From Hydractinia symbiolongicarpus (taxonomy: Eukaryota; Cnidaria; Hydrozoa; Anthoathecata; Hydractiniidae): a DNA stretch of 64,000 nucleotides. Below the pieces are notes generated by a model that was given only the letters and a program-made list of their open reading frames with translations, had not been told where the DNA came from and did no database searches. Position numbers and translations under genes: made by a program. This document shows positions 53,571-64,000 of the stretch, piece by piece; position 1 is the stretch's first letter; every line of letters begins with the position of its first letter. The stretch is taken from NCBI RefSeq assembly GCF_029227915.1, contig NC_079886.1:13449001-13513000 (forward strand). Reading direction: 5' to 3'.

Positions 53571-54195
53571 TTGATGTATTACAATCGAAACATGTTCTGC
53601 AAATTAAAAAATATTGTTTTTACTTTAAAATTTATTGTTGGTTTTGTGCTCATAAGATCTTTTGAAAATGAAGAAGTTGACTTCTTAGTATCAACGGAGC
53701 AAGATGAAACAGAAAATGAAACTGAATCAACTTGTTCCAACTTATCGTCTCTACCTAGAAACAGTTTTGTTGTGGCATCAGACCAGGAGATTAATAGAGA
53801 TATCAGATCTCTTAATGCTAAGCAACTTGAAGTATTTAAAACAGTGTACACTTGGGCATGAAAATTTATAAAATATCGTAACTGCATTTCACCTACTGAT
53901 GTTAAACCTCTGTCTAGATTTTTAACTGGTGAAGGTGGATGTGGAAAGTCATATTTGATCAAAACTATTTACAAATCTCTCACAAAATTATTAATGTACA
54001 AAGGTGAAAATGCAGAAAAGCAAAGAGTCTGTCTTGTAGCTCCAACAGGTGTAGCCGCTGTAAACATTGGGGGTACAACAGTACATCCATGTTTTGGAAT
54101 TCATGGGAATAATTATGTCCCCCTTAGTGATAAAATGCGAACTCATTTACGAAACAAGTTAGCAGAGGTGTGTATTATCATAATTGATGAGATTC
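53571..54195 (+). pseudogene. Helitron PIF1-like helicase, truncated
   Basis: After an acidic linker comes NAKQLEVFKTVYTWA, a TGA at 53859-53861, then in the same frame SRFLTGEGGCGKSYLIKTI (Walker A, GEGGCGKS), VCLVAPTGVAAVNIGGTT, and VCIIIIDEI (Walker B). At 54195 the sequence changes abruptly to P3 and the remaining helicase motifs are lost. Confidence 0.82.
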
Positions 54196-54202
54196 GATGG
54201 TT

Positions 54203-54837
54203 TCAAATACTCTTCTTGTCAATATCCACCAAAGACTCGAGGTCCTTATCCAAGATAGCTAGCTGTTCCTCTGATACGTCGGAAACAGTCTTCTTTGCCT
54301 CAAGCCTCTTGATCTTGTCATTTGCATTGGAAAGCTCACTATCATAGTATATCATCTTACTTTTCACATTATTCAAGTCGTCGTGGAGCGTTCTAACATA
54401 GAAATGAAGCTTTCTTTTTTCACGTTCGTCGAACGCCTCACTAAAGAAAGTATCCTCTATAAGACTCTTTGTTTCATCAAGTACATTCTCGAGCAATGGC
54501 AGCATCTCGATGTCACCAGCCTTTTCATTGATGGTATCAATATTATTCAGGAGTTCCTGCGCCATCTTCCTACTACCCTTGTTAGGTGTTGAATATTGAT
54601 CGAATCCCATAGCTCGCAACCTACCAGCACCCAAGGCTTTTTTTATCGCTCCAATGGATCTCAATCCACCATTTTGTTTCGTGAGCTCTACGTCATCATA
54701 TAAAAGCCTGTTCCCATTCATTGTTCTTGAATATCCTCGGGTCGAAGGATCTCACTCTCGGTGCTGAACTCCTCAGACTCCTCTTGAATGTCTTCCTCTG
54801 GCGTAAAATCTGGTTCAAGCGCTGGATTTATAGGCAT
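54203..54837 (-). pseudogene. coiled-coil membrane protein, N-terminal half
   Basis: ATG 54837 (MPINPALEPDFTPEED), acidic leader, frame change near 54722, then GAIKKALGAGRLRAMGF and long coiled coils (NANDKIKRLEAKK). It is the counterpart of 32346-33657 but stops before the hydrophobic half, at the Helitron junction. Confidence 0.6.
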
Positions 54838-54870
54838 TTATTTCAACCCATGTACCTATATAAATAAAGA
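54838..54870. promoter_or_regulatory. divergent promoter region, P3 copy
   Basis: About 33 bp with CTATATAAATAAAG toward the capsid gene, matching in layout the P2 gap 33658-33689. The capsid ATG itself has been lost here. Confidence 0.45.
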
Positions 54871-56140
54871 TTCTTTTGGAACAAAATTAGATCCTAACAA
54901 AGAGATCAAGACGATGCTCGGTATGAAAAGCAAACGCCAAAGGGTGAAGATCAGCCATGTGCCAAGCACAATTAACCAGAATGAAGATCTCTACGTTGAT
55001 ATTCCTAATTTAGGAAAAAATGATGTGATTTTCCCCGGCTCAATCAAGTTGCTTTTTGACTTGGAATTGACTGGTACAAACACCAAACGTACCATCGTTA
55101 GCAATATTGGTAAGGCCCTGGTTTGAAACCTTCGCATAACCTTAACGGCCACGAAGTGCAAAATATCTCTGACTACAACACCCTGGCAGTATATCGGGAT
55201 CTATGGATCCCAAAGAATGACCGAGAGAACAACCTAATTCTAGAAGGTATCGACCCAATGACGGGACCATCAGGGCTCTGCAGGTAAAAGCCAGCGATCA
55301 CGTAGGAAATGACAAGGAAAAGGCGATCGTGGCAGCGTATGGAAATACTTTGCTATCCCTATTGGCAAAATGTTTGAACTCACTAGAGACTTACCCTTCT
55401 ATCAAGCAGGCTTACACGACAGACTGCAGTTCGTACTGCACTTCGCACAGCACAGCGATATAATTAAAGATGCTGGTACAGCAGCATCTGGAAGCACAGC
55501 GGCAAATGCCGCGGATTCCTCCTACAAGATCAGCAATATCTGCCTTGAATTTGACAAGGTGGTCAATGAAGACCTGGCCTCCGCGATGATGTTTCGATAT
55601 AGCTGTCTAGCCCTACCGTATGAGAGGATCCTCCGCAGCAAAGTAGTGACCATAAAAAAGGCCGACACCTCCTACAACCTCCAGATCGACACTCCTGCCA
55701 AGTCTCTGAAAGGTGTCCTACTGTTGTTCGTAGACCCGGTGAAAGTGAAGGCCTATAGCGGGGTCAACGAGGTCTTCTATAACCCAAAGATCGAGAAACT
55801 TAGCATCACTATTGAGGGTGAGCCTAACGAACTGTATAGTCACGCCATGCTCCCGAAAGATGACATGGAAAACGTCGTTGAACGTTTTGGAAGCCACGAT
55901 TCGGATATGACCATTGGGCAGTTCTTCAATGCAAGATATGCGTTATTTATGGATCTTCGTAGCAGTCCGGATCACAGCCTACATGGTTCTGGCAGACCCC
56001 TACAAAGATTAAGCGATGGTATTACGCTTCATATGACGAAAAAAGCTGACGGGACCGGTGATATACGGTGTTACGTGTATCTATTAATGGATGCACAATT
56101 GAATATCCTCGACGGTAGGTTTCATTCAGTAGAATATTAA
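54871..56140 (+). pseudogene. Polinton major capsid protein
   Basis: No ATG at the expected start; the reading begins at SFGTKLDPNKEIK. Blocks STINQNEDLYVD, GSIKLLFDLELTG and SNIGKALV are followed by a TGA at 55124. Frame changes at about 55140-55370 follow, then MFELTRDLPFYQAG to the end is open for 256 residues (YERILRSKV, GVLLLFVDPVKV, FYNPKIEKLSI, HGSGRPLQRLSDG, LNILDGRFHS). The open C-terminal half gives the clearest view of the second jelly-roll in the window. Confidence 0.7.
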
Positions 56141-56185
56141 GAGCATTAAAATTGTTTTTGTAGGCCTTTGGTCTACAAAATAAAC

Positions 56186-56596
56186 ATGGCAAGCATAGCA
56201 GTACTCACAGGTGGAGCCATTATAAACGCATTGGCATTTTCAGGCTCAAATTATCTATTCAGAAAACTTAGTGGACACGGCGAGACAGAACGTAAGAGGC
56301 ATGATTTAGCGGTTGAGAAATTACAAGCTGCTCAAGCCCAATGGGTACGTGACAGACAGAGTAAAATTGACTGGTATAACCAGCAAAGAGAGCTTTAACG
56401 TCAAGCTGGGAAAAGTCTCAAGGAGCTCGACGAGGGTATGAGGGAATACTATATCGCGACGATTCACAAGGCCCCGAAATTATCAGACTTCTATACCCCA
56501 AGCAAACAGCAACAAGACGGCGAGCTGACGTTTATCGTAGGATCCTTGGCTCTGCTGGGTTTTGCTGTGTACAAGTACGGTAAGGAATATTTTTGA
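56186..56596 (+). pseudogene. Polinton small coiled-coil membrane protein
   Basis: ATG 56186 after ACAAAATAAAC. Same plan as 35584-35982 (AVLTGGAIINALAFSG, KLSGHGETERKRHDLA, LSDFYTPSKQQQDGE, LALLGFAVYKYG), with one in-frame TAA at about 56396. Confidence 0.6.
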
Positions 56597-56610
56597 CATG
56601 TATAATAAAC

Positions 56611-57425
56611 ATGTCAAATCAAAACATATTGTTACTCCTGAGGAAACAGGAAAGTTAAGTCAAATCTACCATCAGCCCGAACATCTCTGGACAGGGAGAA
56701 GAGCGATCAAATTACTCAGCGAGCAGAGTAGTCTTTCCAATAAGAAAGTCATACATTGGCTCTCTCGGCAATTGCTCTGGCTCAGACATATTCGAGGGCC
56801 AAAACGTACTAACTACCCGCATTTCACCATCACGAAACCGAATGAAATGCATCAATTCGACATCCTGTACATGCCACATGACAAGCTGTATGGTAATACG
56901 TACAAATATATCCTGACAGGCATTGACGTGGCCTAAAGATATAAGGTAGCGAGGCCCCTAAGAACTAAGAGAGCTAGCGAGGTTGCAGACATGATTAAAG
57001 ACTTCTACAAGGCAGGACCTTTACGATATCCGAGCATATTCCAATGTGATAACGGCTCAGAATTCAAATCAAATGTGAGTACCCTGTTAGAATCCAAAGG
57101 TGTGGAAATCAAGCGGGCAACTACCAAATACCATCATACTTTCACGGCGTTTGTGGAGTCCTACAACAAAATGTTAGCGGAAAGACTCTTCAAGCCTCAA
57201 GATGCGCAGGAGCTGGTCAGTGACGAACAGAGTACCACCTGGGTGAAACACTTATACAATATTGTGAAAACCATGAACAACACCAAAACTACCATGATTG
57301 GTATGAAACCTTCGAAGGCCATCAAGATCGATGAAGTCCCACTCGCGAAAAGCGAAGGCCATCCTGAGGAAAAGACTCTACCGGACGATGGTCTATACCT
57401 CTATCTGCTACAACCCGGCGAATAA
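56611..57425 (+). pseudogene. Polinton rve-type integrase
   Basis: ATG 56611 directly after TATAATAAAC. An early frame change is followed by HWLSRQLLWLRHIRGPKR, QFDILYMPHDKLYGN (first Asp), ILTGIDVA then a TAA (56934 region), QCDNGSEFKS (second Asp) and HHTFTAFVESYNK (Glu), ending at a TAA at 57423-57425 within LLQPGE. The C-terminal WSK-x-TYRLDRIV part is missing. The same frame runs on into the BRO/nuclease gene. Confidence 0.85.
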
Positions 57426-57465
57426 CATGGGGATACTCGGAAACGCGCGACGGTACTTGCCCCAG

Positions 57466-58355
<890 letters not shown>

Positions 58356-58366
58356 TTATTATAGGC

Positions 58367-58714
58367 CTATCTCATACGAAAAATATCAATCTCAGGCTTT
58401 GAAAGTTTTTGCTGAACCGTTGGTGCATGTATTTCAGGCAGCTGCTGGTTACCCGCGGATTTTTTATGAGTAAAATAATAAACACCTCCAATACATGCGA
58501 TCGCGAGTAGGCTTCCACCAATGTATATTCCAGACTGTATAGAACTCACTCTAGAAGAGGTTTTGACTGGAGGTTGTAAAGCACTCTATTGTTGCCTTAG
58601 TTCTTCCTTCCTCTTCTTCATCAGTGCCGCCAACTTGTGGCCTTGTGCTACTCTACCAGGATGCTTCACTGGTTTTGTTATTACCCTCTCTTCTTGCGGT
58701 TGTTCAGTGCTCAT
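58367..58714 (-). pseudogene. Polinton small membrane protein
   Basis: ATG 58714 after TTATAAAGAA. Basic block PGRVAQGHKLAALMKKR, one in-frame TAG after LRQQ, then SGIYIGGSLLAIACIGGVYYF (one transmembrane helix) and a polar tail ending IDIFRMR. Same layout as 22707-23038. Confidence 0.6.
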
Positions 58715-58742
58715 TTCTTTATAAGTCGTGTGACTTAAAAAA

Positions 58743-59201
58743 TCACTTCCCTAACCACGAGGGACCAGTGGCAACACATACAAATCTGATGGAAAATAGC
58801 AGCTGGTTGTTCCAACCATGATCCAAGTACTGGCATAGTGTAATCTCATATTCATCATCGTCACCATTAAACCGGATTGCTATTTTATGGTCTGAATTAT
58901 CAAATGAGATAACCTCCGGATTAGAATCTTGCACCTTGGTGCGTGATATGATTTAACCCAGTTGGGGAATAACATGTTTCCATGTAAAATACACGCTGGC
59001 CATACACTCGCCATCGCTGGGGTCAATAGTAACGTCTCCAATATCCACATCCGAAATGCTCAACCCAATGCCTAGGATGTGGAAAGATGTGTCTATATAC
59101 ATTTGCCTTAGGCGGGTATAAACATTTCCTCTTATGTCTCCAAGGCCTGATGGTGGAATGACAATCTCTTCGAAAAGCCTTGTTTCCAATTCGTCAAACA
59201 T
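58743..59201 (-). pseudogene. unknown Polinton protein, single stop
   Basis: MFDELETRLFEEIVIPPSG, then GNVYTRLRQMYIDTSF, GLSISDVDIGDVTIDPSDG, and VYFTWKHVIPQLG. A TAA at 58953-58955 interrupts, and the same frame continues to 58743 (SFDNSDHKIAIRFNGDDDE). Only one stop breaks a frame of about 150 residues. No family recognised; not found in P1. Confidence 0.45.
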
Positions 59202-59229
59202 TCTTTTCTTTCTCTATTTCTTCCTTTTC

Positions 59230-59689
59230 ATCAATGGACTGTGAACGTTTTGTATGATTAATCGTATGAGCGGCCACCAACAGCGGCGCTAAAAATTTGC
59301 CAAATACTGTATAAACGAAAATGCCCAAGTCAGCCATACTTTCGCGAATTATAGGGTCATTTTCTAATATCTTTTCTCAAACCTTCAGGGCTATCAAGCG
59401 ATACAATATTTCCTATTGCCTTAGCGTGCAAGCTTATCGCATGGGTTAAAAGGGCCAAGGCAGTCTTCTGCCCTTTTTCCACCAACTCGCGTTCTATACA
59501 GTCATTGTATATTTTCTCAATAGCCTCAGGTGATGCTTTGTCCAGGAATTCATCAGTACATTTCTTCGGTAGTAAATGTGGCTTGGTCTGTCGTATATCT
59601 TTCAGGATTTGACGTTTATCTATAGGTTGCTCAACAGCCTCTGCTGGAGTATTGGCAACATCGTCGAATATTTCATATAATGAAGACAT
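59230..59689 (-). pseudogene. Polinton conserved protein A
   Basis: ATG 59689 with TATAATAAA 5 bp upstream. MSSLYEIFDDVANTP, KRQILKDIRQTKPHLLPKK, KASPEAIEKIYNDC and LLTHAISLHAKAIGN. A frame change near 59365 leads into SMADLGIFVYTVFGKFLAP, a hydrophobic segment. Relative of 21942-22419, with the same domain order. Confidence 0.6.
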
Positions 59690-59779
59690 AATATTTATTA
59701 TATAGCGGTACCTATATAGGAGGCAATTATCAATGTGTACGAGAGCAATATAGCGACCAGTAGCAATACATCCATTTTT

Positions 59780-60118
59780 TTATTTCTTCAACCGGTAATG
59801 GCCTCGGGGAAGCGTCGTTATTTGATCAGCTTGTACGACCCGTTTGTCATCAGCAGCATTAAGGGCAATTTTATTCAGTTCCTGAGTGTATATATTATGA
59901 CCCTTGTTGTTAATACAACGCCAAGTTTGGGAAATATCGATGCCTTCCTCCAGACATCGTTGATAATCTTCGAAGGTGATACATTTTTTGGTCACGGCCC
60001 TCTTCACGCCCTTGGCCTTTCTATCACCGCCGGCTTTAGTTAATGCTTTACATGCATAAGCCTTAGGTCTCAAGGTGATAAAATGCGTCGTAATTTTGCC
60101 ACCGAGCTCATCTTTCAT
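59780..60118 (-). pseudogene. Polinton PolB, C-terminal piece
   Basis: Starts MKDELGGKITTHFITLRPKA and ends with DDKRVVQADQITTLPRGH, the typical C-terminal end of Polinton PolB also seen in P1 (DDDKRIVQDD). Everything from exonuclease to palm is gone. Confidence 0.75.
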
Positions 60119-60239
60119 TATTCCGACCTCGGCAAGGGATCCTTGAGTAAGGGACTTCCTTACTCAATTCTATTTTTTGTTGATCTCAGCATTATTCCCG
60201 TTAGTCGCGATTGCGCACGACGTCATATGATTTCGTTTT

Positions 60240-60425
60240 ATATGATTATGTGTTAGTATTTAATGTATATATATTATTATGTGTTGGTGATTGGTAGGTG
60301 ACGTCATGTATCTTACATTTATATATTATTATGTGTTAGTTATTGGCATTTAATAATATTTCATATTATTTTGTGTTGGTGACTGGCATATTCATATTAT
60401 TTTGTGTTGGTTATTGGCAGATGAC
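60240..60425. repeat. degenerate 40-50-bp tandem repeat
   Basis: Four to five diverged units around TATTATTTTGTGTTGGTGATTGGCA fill the gap where the body of PolB should be. Confidence 0.6.
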
Positions 60426-60439
60426 TTAAGGAATTTCCT

Positions 60440-60653
60440 TTTGGTCGAAGTCGTCTGTGCCAGAAGGAACATTTCTCTATCTCTTTCATAGCATCTGGTG
60501 TTATAGGTCTTACTGGTTGCATAGCCTTCCTAGGTAGCCTCTGTGGTACATCCTCCAATAGAGCAACCAATTCGGCCTTGCGTAGCCTGTAATACCCGTA
60601 AGTCCACGGCTTTTAGCAATATCTCGTAATTGTTTCACATTATGTGTGTTCAT
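60440..60653 (-). pseudogene. Polinton PolB SAP-like leader
   Basis: ATG 60653, preceded by ACAATAAAGA: MNTHNVKQLRDIAKSRGLTG, a one-base shift, then RKAELVALLEDVPQRLP-type sequence as in P1 (15168 on). It marks the outer end of P3. Confidence 0.7.
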
Positions 60654-60699
60654 TCTTTATTGTATGGAAATCTTCTTGTCGGAGGATTTCATTTCAATA

Positions 60700-61790
60700 T
60701 TATAATTTCATCTTAAATAAATAAAAGGATGTTGACGTTTTTCACACAAAGCACTCTCCAACACAAAGCCTCAAGGATGCAGAAACCACATGACAATGTT
60801 GTCATTCACGACAGACGTGGCAGCTCTTACTGGAACAGACGTATTTTCTAAAAATAGATTACTATTTCGTACTCAGGTTTTTTGTTTTTCTAGAATTTAG
60901 AAGAGGTTAGAGCGTCGGCGATTTGATCAATTCCGGAAGTTATTCCGAAATTAAGCTGCGCTCAACCGAAAAACAGAGGTCCGTAAAAATCGGGCCCTGC
61001 GCTATTTTTCCGAAAAAGCTGCGCGCAACCATTTTGAACAGACAGAATACGGCTATTCTGCCTCAGCGATAAGGTTGTAAGAATCCAGTATTAATCTTTC
61101 TTCGATTTTATTCATAAAATCTAAATTACATTACAGGCGCTTCACACGCCTTTTTGTGACCTTGTAAAATAAATTTATCAAACTTCGCGTAGAAAACGTG
61201 CTCCACAATTTCGCTTCGCTCGTGAAGTTTAATTGCTTCGCAAATAGCTATTTTGCGGAAGAGTATAACACGGAACAACATTAAAGCGTTTCATCGTCAG
61301 TTACCCAGTTTATTTTATTAAAAATATGTACTAAAATATGTATAAAATGTGTATATCAAATTAAATAAAGCATATTACCTTTAGTCAGACATAAAAATTA
61401 TTTTATAAAATTTAAAACAATTCTTTTTCTGTTTGAATCGCACAGACTAACCCCCTGGCAAAAGCAAAGTCGACCTAATTGAAATAGTTATTATATAAAC
61501 GTTAACAAAAGTTCTTTCAAAACAACACGTCGACAGTACAGAGGACGGGAAGAAAATTTATAGCCAGTAAGTGTTTGCTAAAAAGTCTTATATTTTTATA
61601 AGCGTTGTTGAAAGATTTAATTTATTTTTGCTGACTTTTTTCTTCAGAAAATGAATTGTGGCTTTTAAGTAGGCTGTTTATGAAATTCAATCTGCCATCA
61701 TTAAAATTTTTGAAGCAAGTGAAACTTTTCTGCATGAAAATTATTTTTTATTTATTTTTTAAAGTGGCTAGCCCGGAAAATCACAACCAA
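60700..61790. other. no gene recognised
   Basis: Spacer with AT-rich and short repeated phrases (for example TTCCGAAATTAAGCTGCGCTCAACCG-like, seen once more with changes at about 61015). Confidence 0.4.
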
Positions 61791-61799
61791 TATAGAAAG

Positions 61800-62060
61800 T
61801 GCTGCAGAGAGGTTGCCAAGGCAAAGGCATTAAGCACGACAAGAAAAGGCCACGGCAAAGGCAGGCAAGGGAACTGGAAGAGGAATCAGCAAGGCAGTGG
61901 GTAGGCAAGGCATAAGAGGCACAGGCAAGGGCATAGTAGGCAGGCACCAGAAAAGGCATAGGAAGGGTAGGCAAAGGCAGGCAAGGAAACAGGGAGAGGA
62001 ATCAGCAAGGCAGGGTGAGGCAAGGGAACAGCAAGGCAGGGGCAGGTACCTTAATAGAAA
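61800..62060. repeat. GGCAAGGCA-type low-complexity minisatellite
   Basis: Purine-rich G/A/C repeats of AGGCAAGGCA and GGAAGAGGAATCAGCAAGG (occurring twice). Open frames here are by-products. Confidence 0.75.
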
Positions 62061-62384
62061 ATCTTCCCCCTACAACTCAAAGATTACGTATGCTCAATAT
62101 ATCTTAAGATATGTATCATATTAGTCCAGGAGTATAGAAATTATTAAGGTGCAAATATTTTTAATTCAATAGCTCAAACAAAGGTCTCAAATTTGTATCG
62201 GTTCAATATATATACAGTGAATCATGCACAGCTGTTTCGTAGCGGACAAAATTGTTACGAAAAATTAATTAATTTGTCCTCTCAGTTAAAACAGGATATC
62301 TCAAGAACGAAATAAGATTTTTATACTCTGTAAAAAGATTAATAATCTCAGATAAATTGTCCATATTATTAAAAAAAATTTTTG

Positions 62385-62910
62385 GACACCTGTCCGAAAT
62401 TGATAAATTTAGGCCAAAATATCTAAAAATTACCATTTATATTACCACAATATCTCTGGAAAAGAGTTAAGAAAACATGTTTTTATGGTCCACAGGTTGG
62501 GTTAAATATCTGGACTGAAAATTACTTAATTTTATTACTGTCCGAAATTGTCGAAAGGGTTATTTTTAGGCCAAATGTGAGAAATATGTGAAAAATGGCT
62601 TTTAGAGCCTTAATGTATACTTAAAATTCGTTTATCAGCTGAATAAAAGATCATTTAAGATGATGGAGATGAAATATTAATCTGTCCGAAATTGTCTGAA
62701 GGGTTATTTTTGTACCAAATGTGAGAAATATGGAAAAACTGCCTTTTGAGCATGAATGTATGCTTAAAGTTCATTTATTAACTGAAGAAAAAACATTACT
62801 TTGGATTCTAAGGCCATTAAAGATGATGTAGGTGAAATATTTGTCTATCCGAAATTGTCCAAAGGGTCACTTTTGGTCCTAAGGTTTTTCGGGCTAAATA
62901 TGTGACATCT
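62385..62910. repeat. diverged tandem repeat of about 150 bp, four units
   Basis: Units start near 62390, 62541, 62683 and 62849 with CTGTCCGAAATTGTC and share AAAGGGTTATTTTT, CCAAATGTGAGAAATATG and AAGATGATG. Satellite-like. Confidence 0.75.
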
Positions 62911-64000
62911 ATATATTAAATAAAACGTCATTCAGAGTCGACAGTTTCAAAATTTTAGTTTATCAGGCTAGTAGAAATTATATCAAGTTGTGCATAAATA
63001 GGTTATTTATTAAATACATTCAATATATACAAAGTAATCATCTTGTGTTTCTTTATAAATTGTATAAAATAGCACCCAAAATCTTGTGATAAATCCAAGA
63101 TTAGCTAGCTAGCTATAAACATATTTGATTTCAACAATTCCATCTTGAGAAAGTCTTAACTAAATAGAAAAAAGAAGTATTAAGTTACTTAGCTACAGGA
63201 CATGATGCAAAATGCAAAACTGTAGGAGCAAAAAATAGCTACTCTTTACAAAAAATGTAAAACAGGGGAAACAAGATTACAAAAGATACAATTATCCAAA
63301 CTTGAAGTTTTGCAACACATAAAACAATTTCTCAAAACCAAGGGTGCTCTAATAGCAATAATATAAAATCCCTGCAACACAAAGTAGTTCACTGTTTTAT
63401 CCCTTACCTCGTGCTTTGCCAACCCTTAGCTAACTTCAAAATTGCTAAAACACTGTTGTCTCGCTTATTCCAGCATTTTTGAAAAATTCTGGTTTGGAAC
63501 AATAATTTCCGGGTCCAGCAATCAAGTAAAAAATAAAAACCATTTTTTGGGAAAAAACCATACCTGACAAAACATTAAATCCCATAGCTGTGACCAGCTT
63601 AGAAGTTTAGATACTTATTTATTTGAACAGAAAAGGGATCACACTACATCAAATTGCCGTGTACCACTTCGGCAACTTTTTCTCCTCTTTTTTAGCGCCT
63701 AAAGAAGACTCAAAGTTTATTGTTTGCTAGACCAACGGTGCACGGCACGGGCCGATAGAACCATGTTTCCAGGCCCCTCATACCAATTTTCAAGTCCGTA
63801 GCTAGTAGCCCGGCGTTGAGTAATTAAGCTATTAATAACTTAGCTAGATTAACATACCATTAACATACATTTCTTTCTTCGTTTTCTTGAACATAACAAG
63901 CCCTTCCCGTCAGTTGCGATATATATGACTTAGATTGAGTTTGAGGCGCTATGTGTCTGAGAAAAGGTCTCGTGATGTTAGTAAAAGTCATTCTTGGATC
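62911..64000. other. no gene recognised
   Basis: AT-rich DNA with TAGCTAGCTAG runs; nothing coding. Confidence 0.4.

Larger units (their letters stand above)
50213..54195 (+). mobile_element. Helitron, 3' truncated, with nested Penelope-like element
   Basis: Rep/HUH part at 50213-51555, Penelope insertion at about 51556-53570, PIF1-type helicase from about 53600 until the sequence breaks at 54195. No Helitron 3' hairpin/CTRR end is seen. Confidence 0.78.

Noticed and set aside
61656-62124. Two basic open frames
   Set aside because: They arise from a G/A-rich minisatellite; low complexity and no family.

Overview
The window looks like nuclear DNA of an invertebrate animal, most probably a cnidarian. 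It is AT-rich. It carries one clear host gene with seven recognisable spliced exons (MOB4/phocein, 10001-12162, + strand), and almost everything else is transposable or virus-like DNA of families common in cnidarian genomes. The phylum is an inference from gene-family resemblance; no marker here fixes the species.

Layout. 340-6270: decayed DNA transposons, namely a MULE-type transposase (minus), a compact three-exon OTU-protease gene (minus), a HECT-like fragment, a DDE integrase pseudogene (minus), a minisatellite with a 25-bp-arm hairpin, and a PIF/Harbinger scrap. 6270-10000: no gene recognised except a tyrosine-recombinase scrap at 8493-8786. 10001-12400: MOB4 and its polyadenylation signals. 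12400-15030: no gene recognised. 15030-39130: two adjoining Polinton/Maverick-type (adintovirus-like) elements, here P1 and P2. P1 carries DNA polymerase B, small membrane and zinc-finger genes and an integrase; its polymerase is split by a 2.3-kb transposon with long terminal inverted repeats and a CXC-domain protein. P2 starts inside the P1 integrase. It carries a block of poorly known genes, the double-jelly-roll major capsid protein, an HNH protein, an integrase, a packaging ATPase and zinc-ribbon genes, and it contains a young Ty1/copia element whose two 278-bp LTRs I read as identical.

39130-50210: dispersed repeats, a large imperfect inverted repeat whose left arm holds an integrase-less gag-pol, and a second, inverted gag-pol with a detached RNase H piece. 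50210-54195: a Helitron (HUH Rep plus PIF1-type helicase) interrupted by a Penelope-like element with a GIY-YIG nuclease. 54200-60700: a third Polinton copy, P3, with the capsid/integrase half on the plus strand and the polymerase half on the minus strand; a (TA)n tract sits where they converge. 60700-64000: simple and tandem repeats, no gene recognised.

How the genes fit together. The three Polinton copies together show a coherent virus-like programme: replication (protein-primed type PolB), integration (rve-type integrase), virion building (major capsid, packaging ATPase, small membrane proteins) and candidate late-expression or DNA-processing functions (FCS-type zinc finger, HNH, BRO/nuclease). 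Nearly every long gene has frameshifts or stops, so these are old, inactive copies. Many of the genes share a near-identical TATAATAAA element touching the start codon. The apparently intact reading frames are the copia gag, the OTU gene, MOB4 and several short Polinton proteins.
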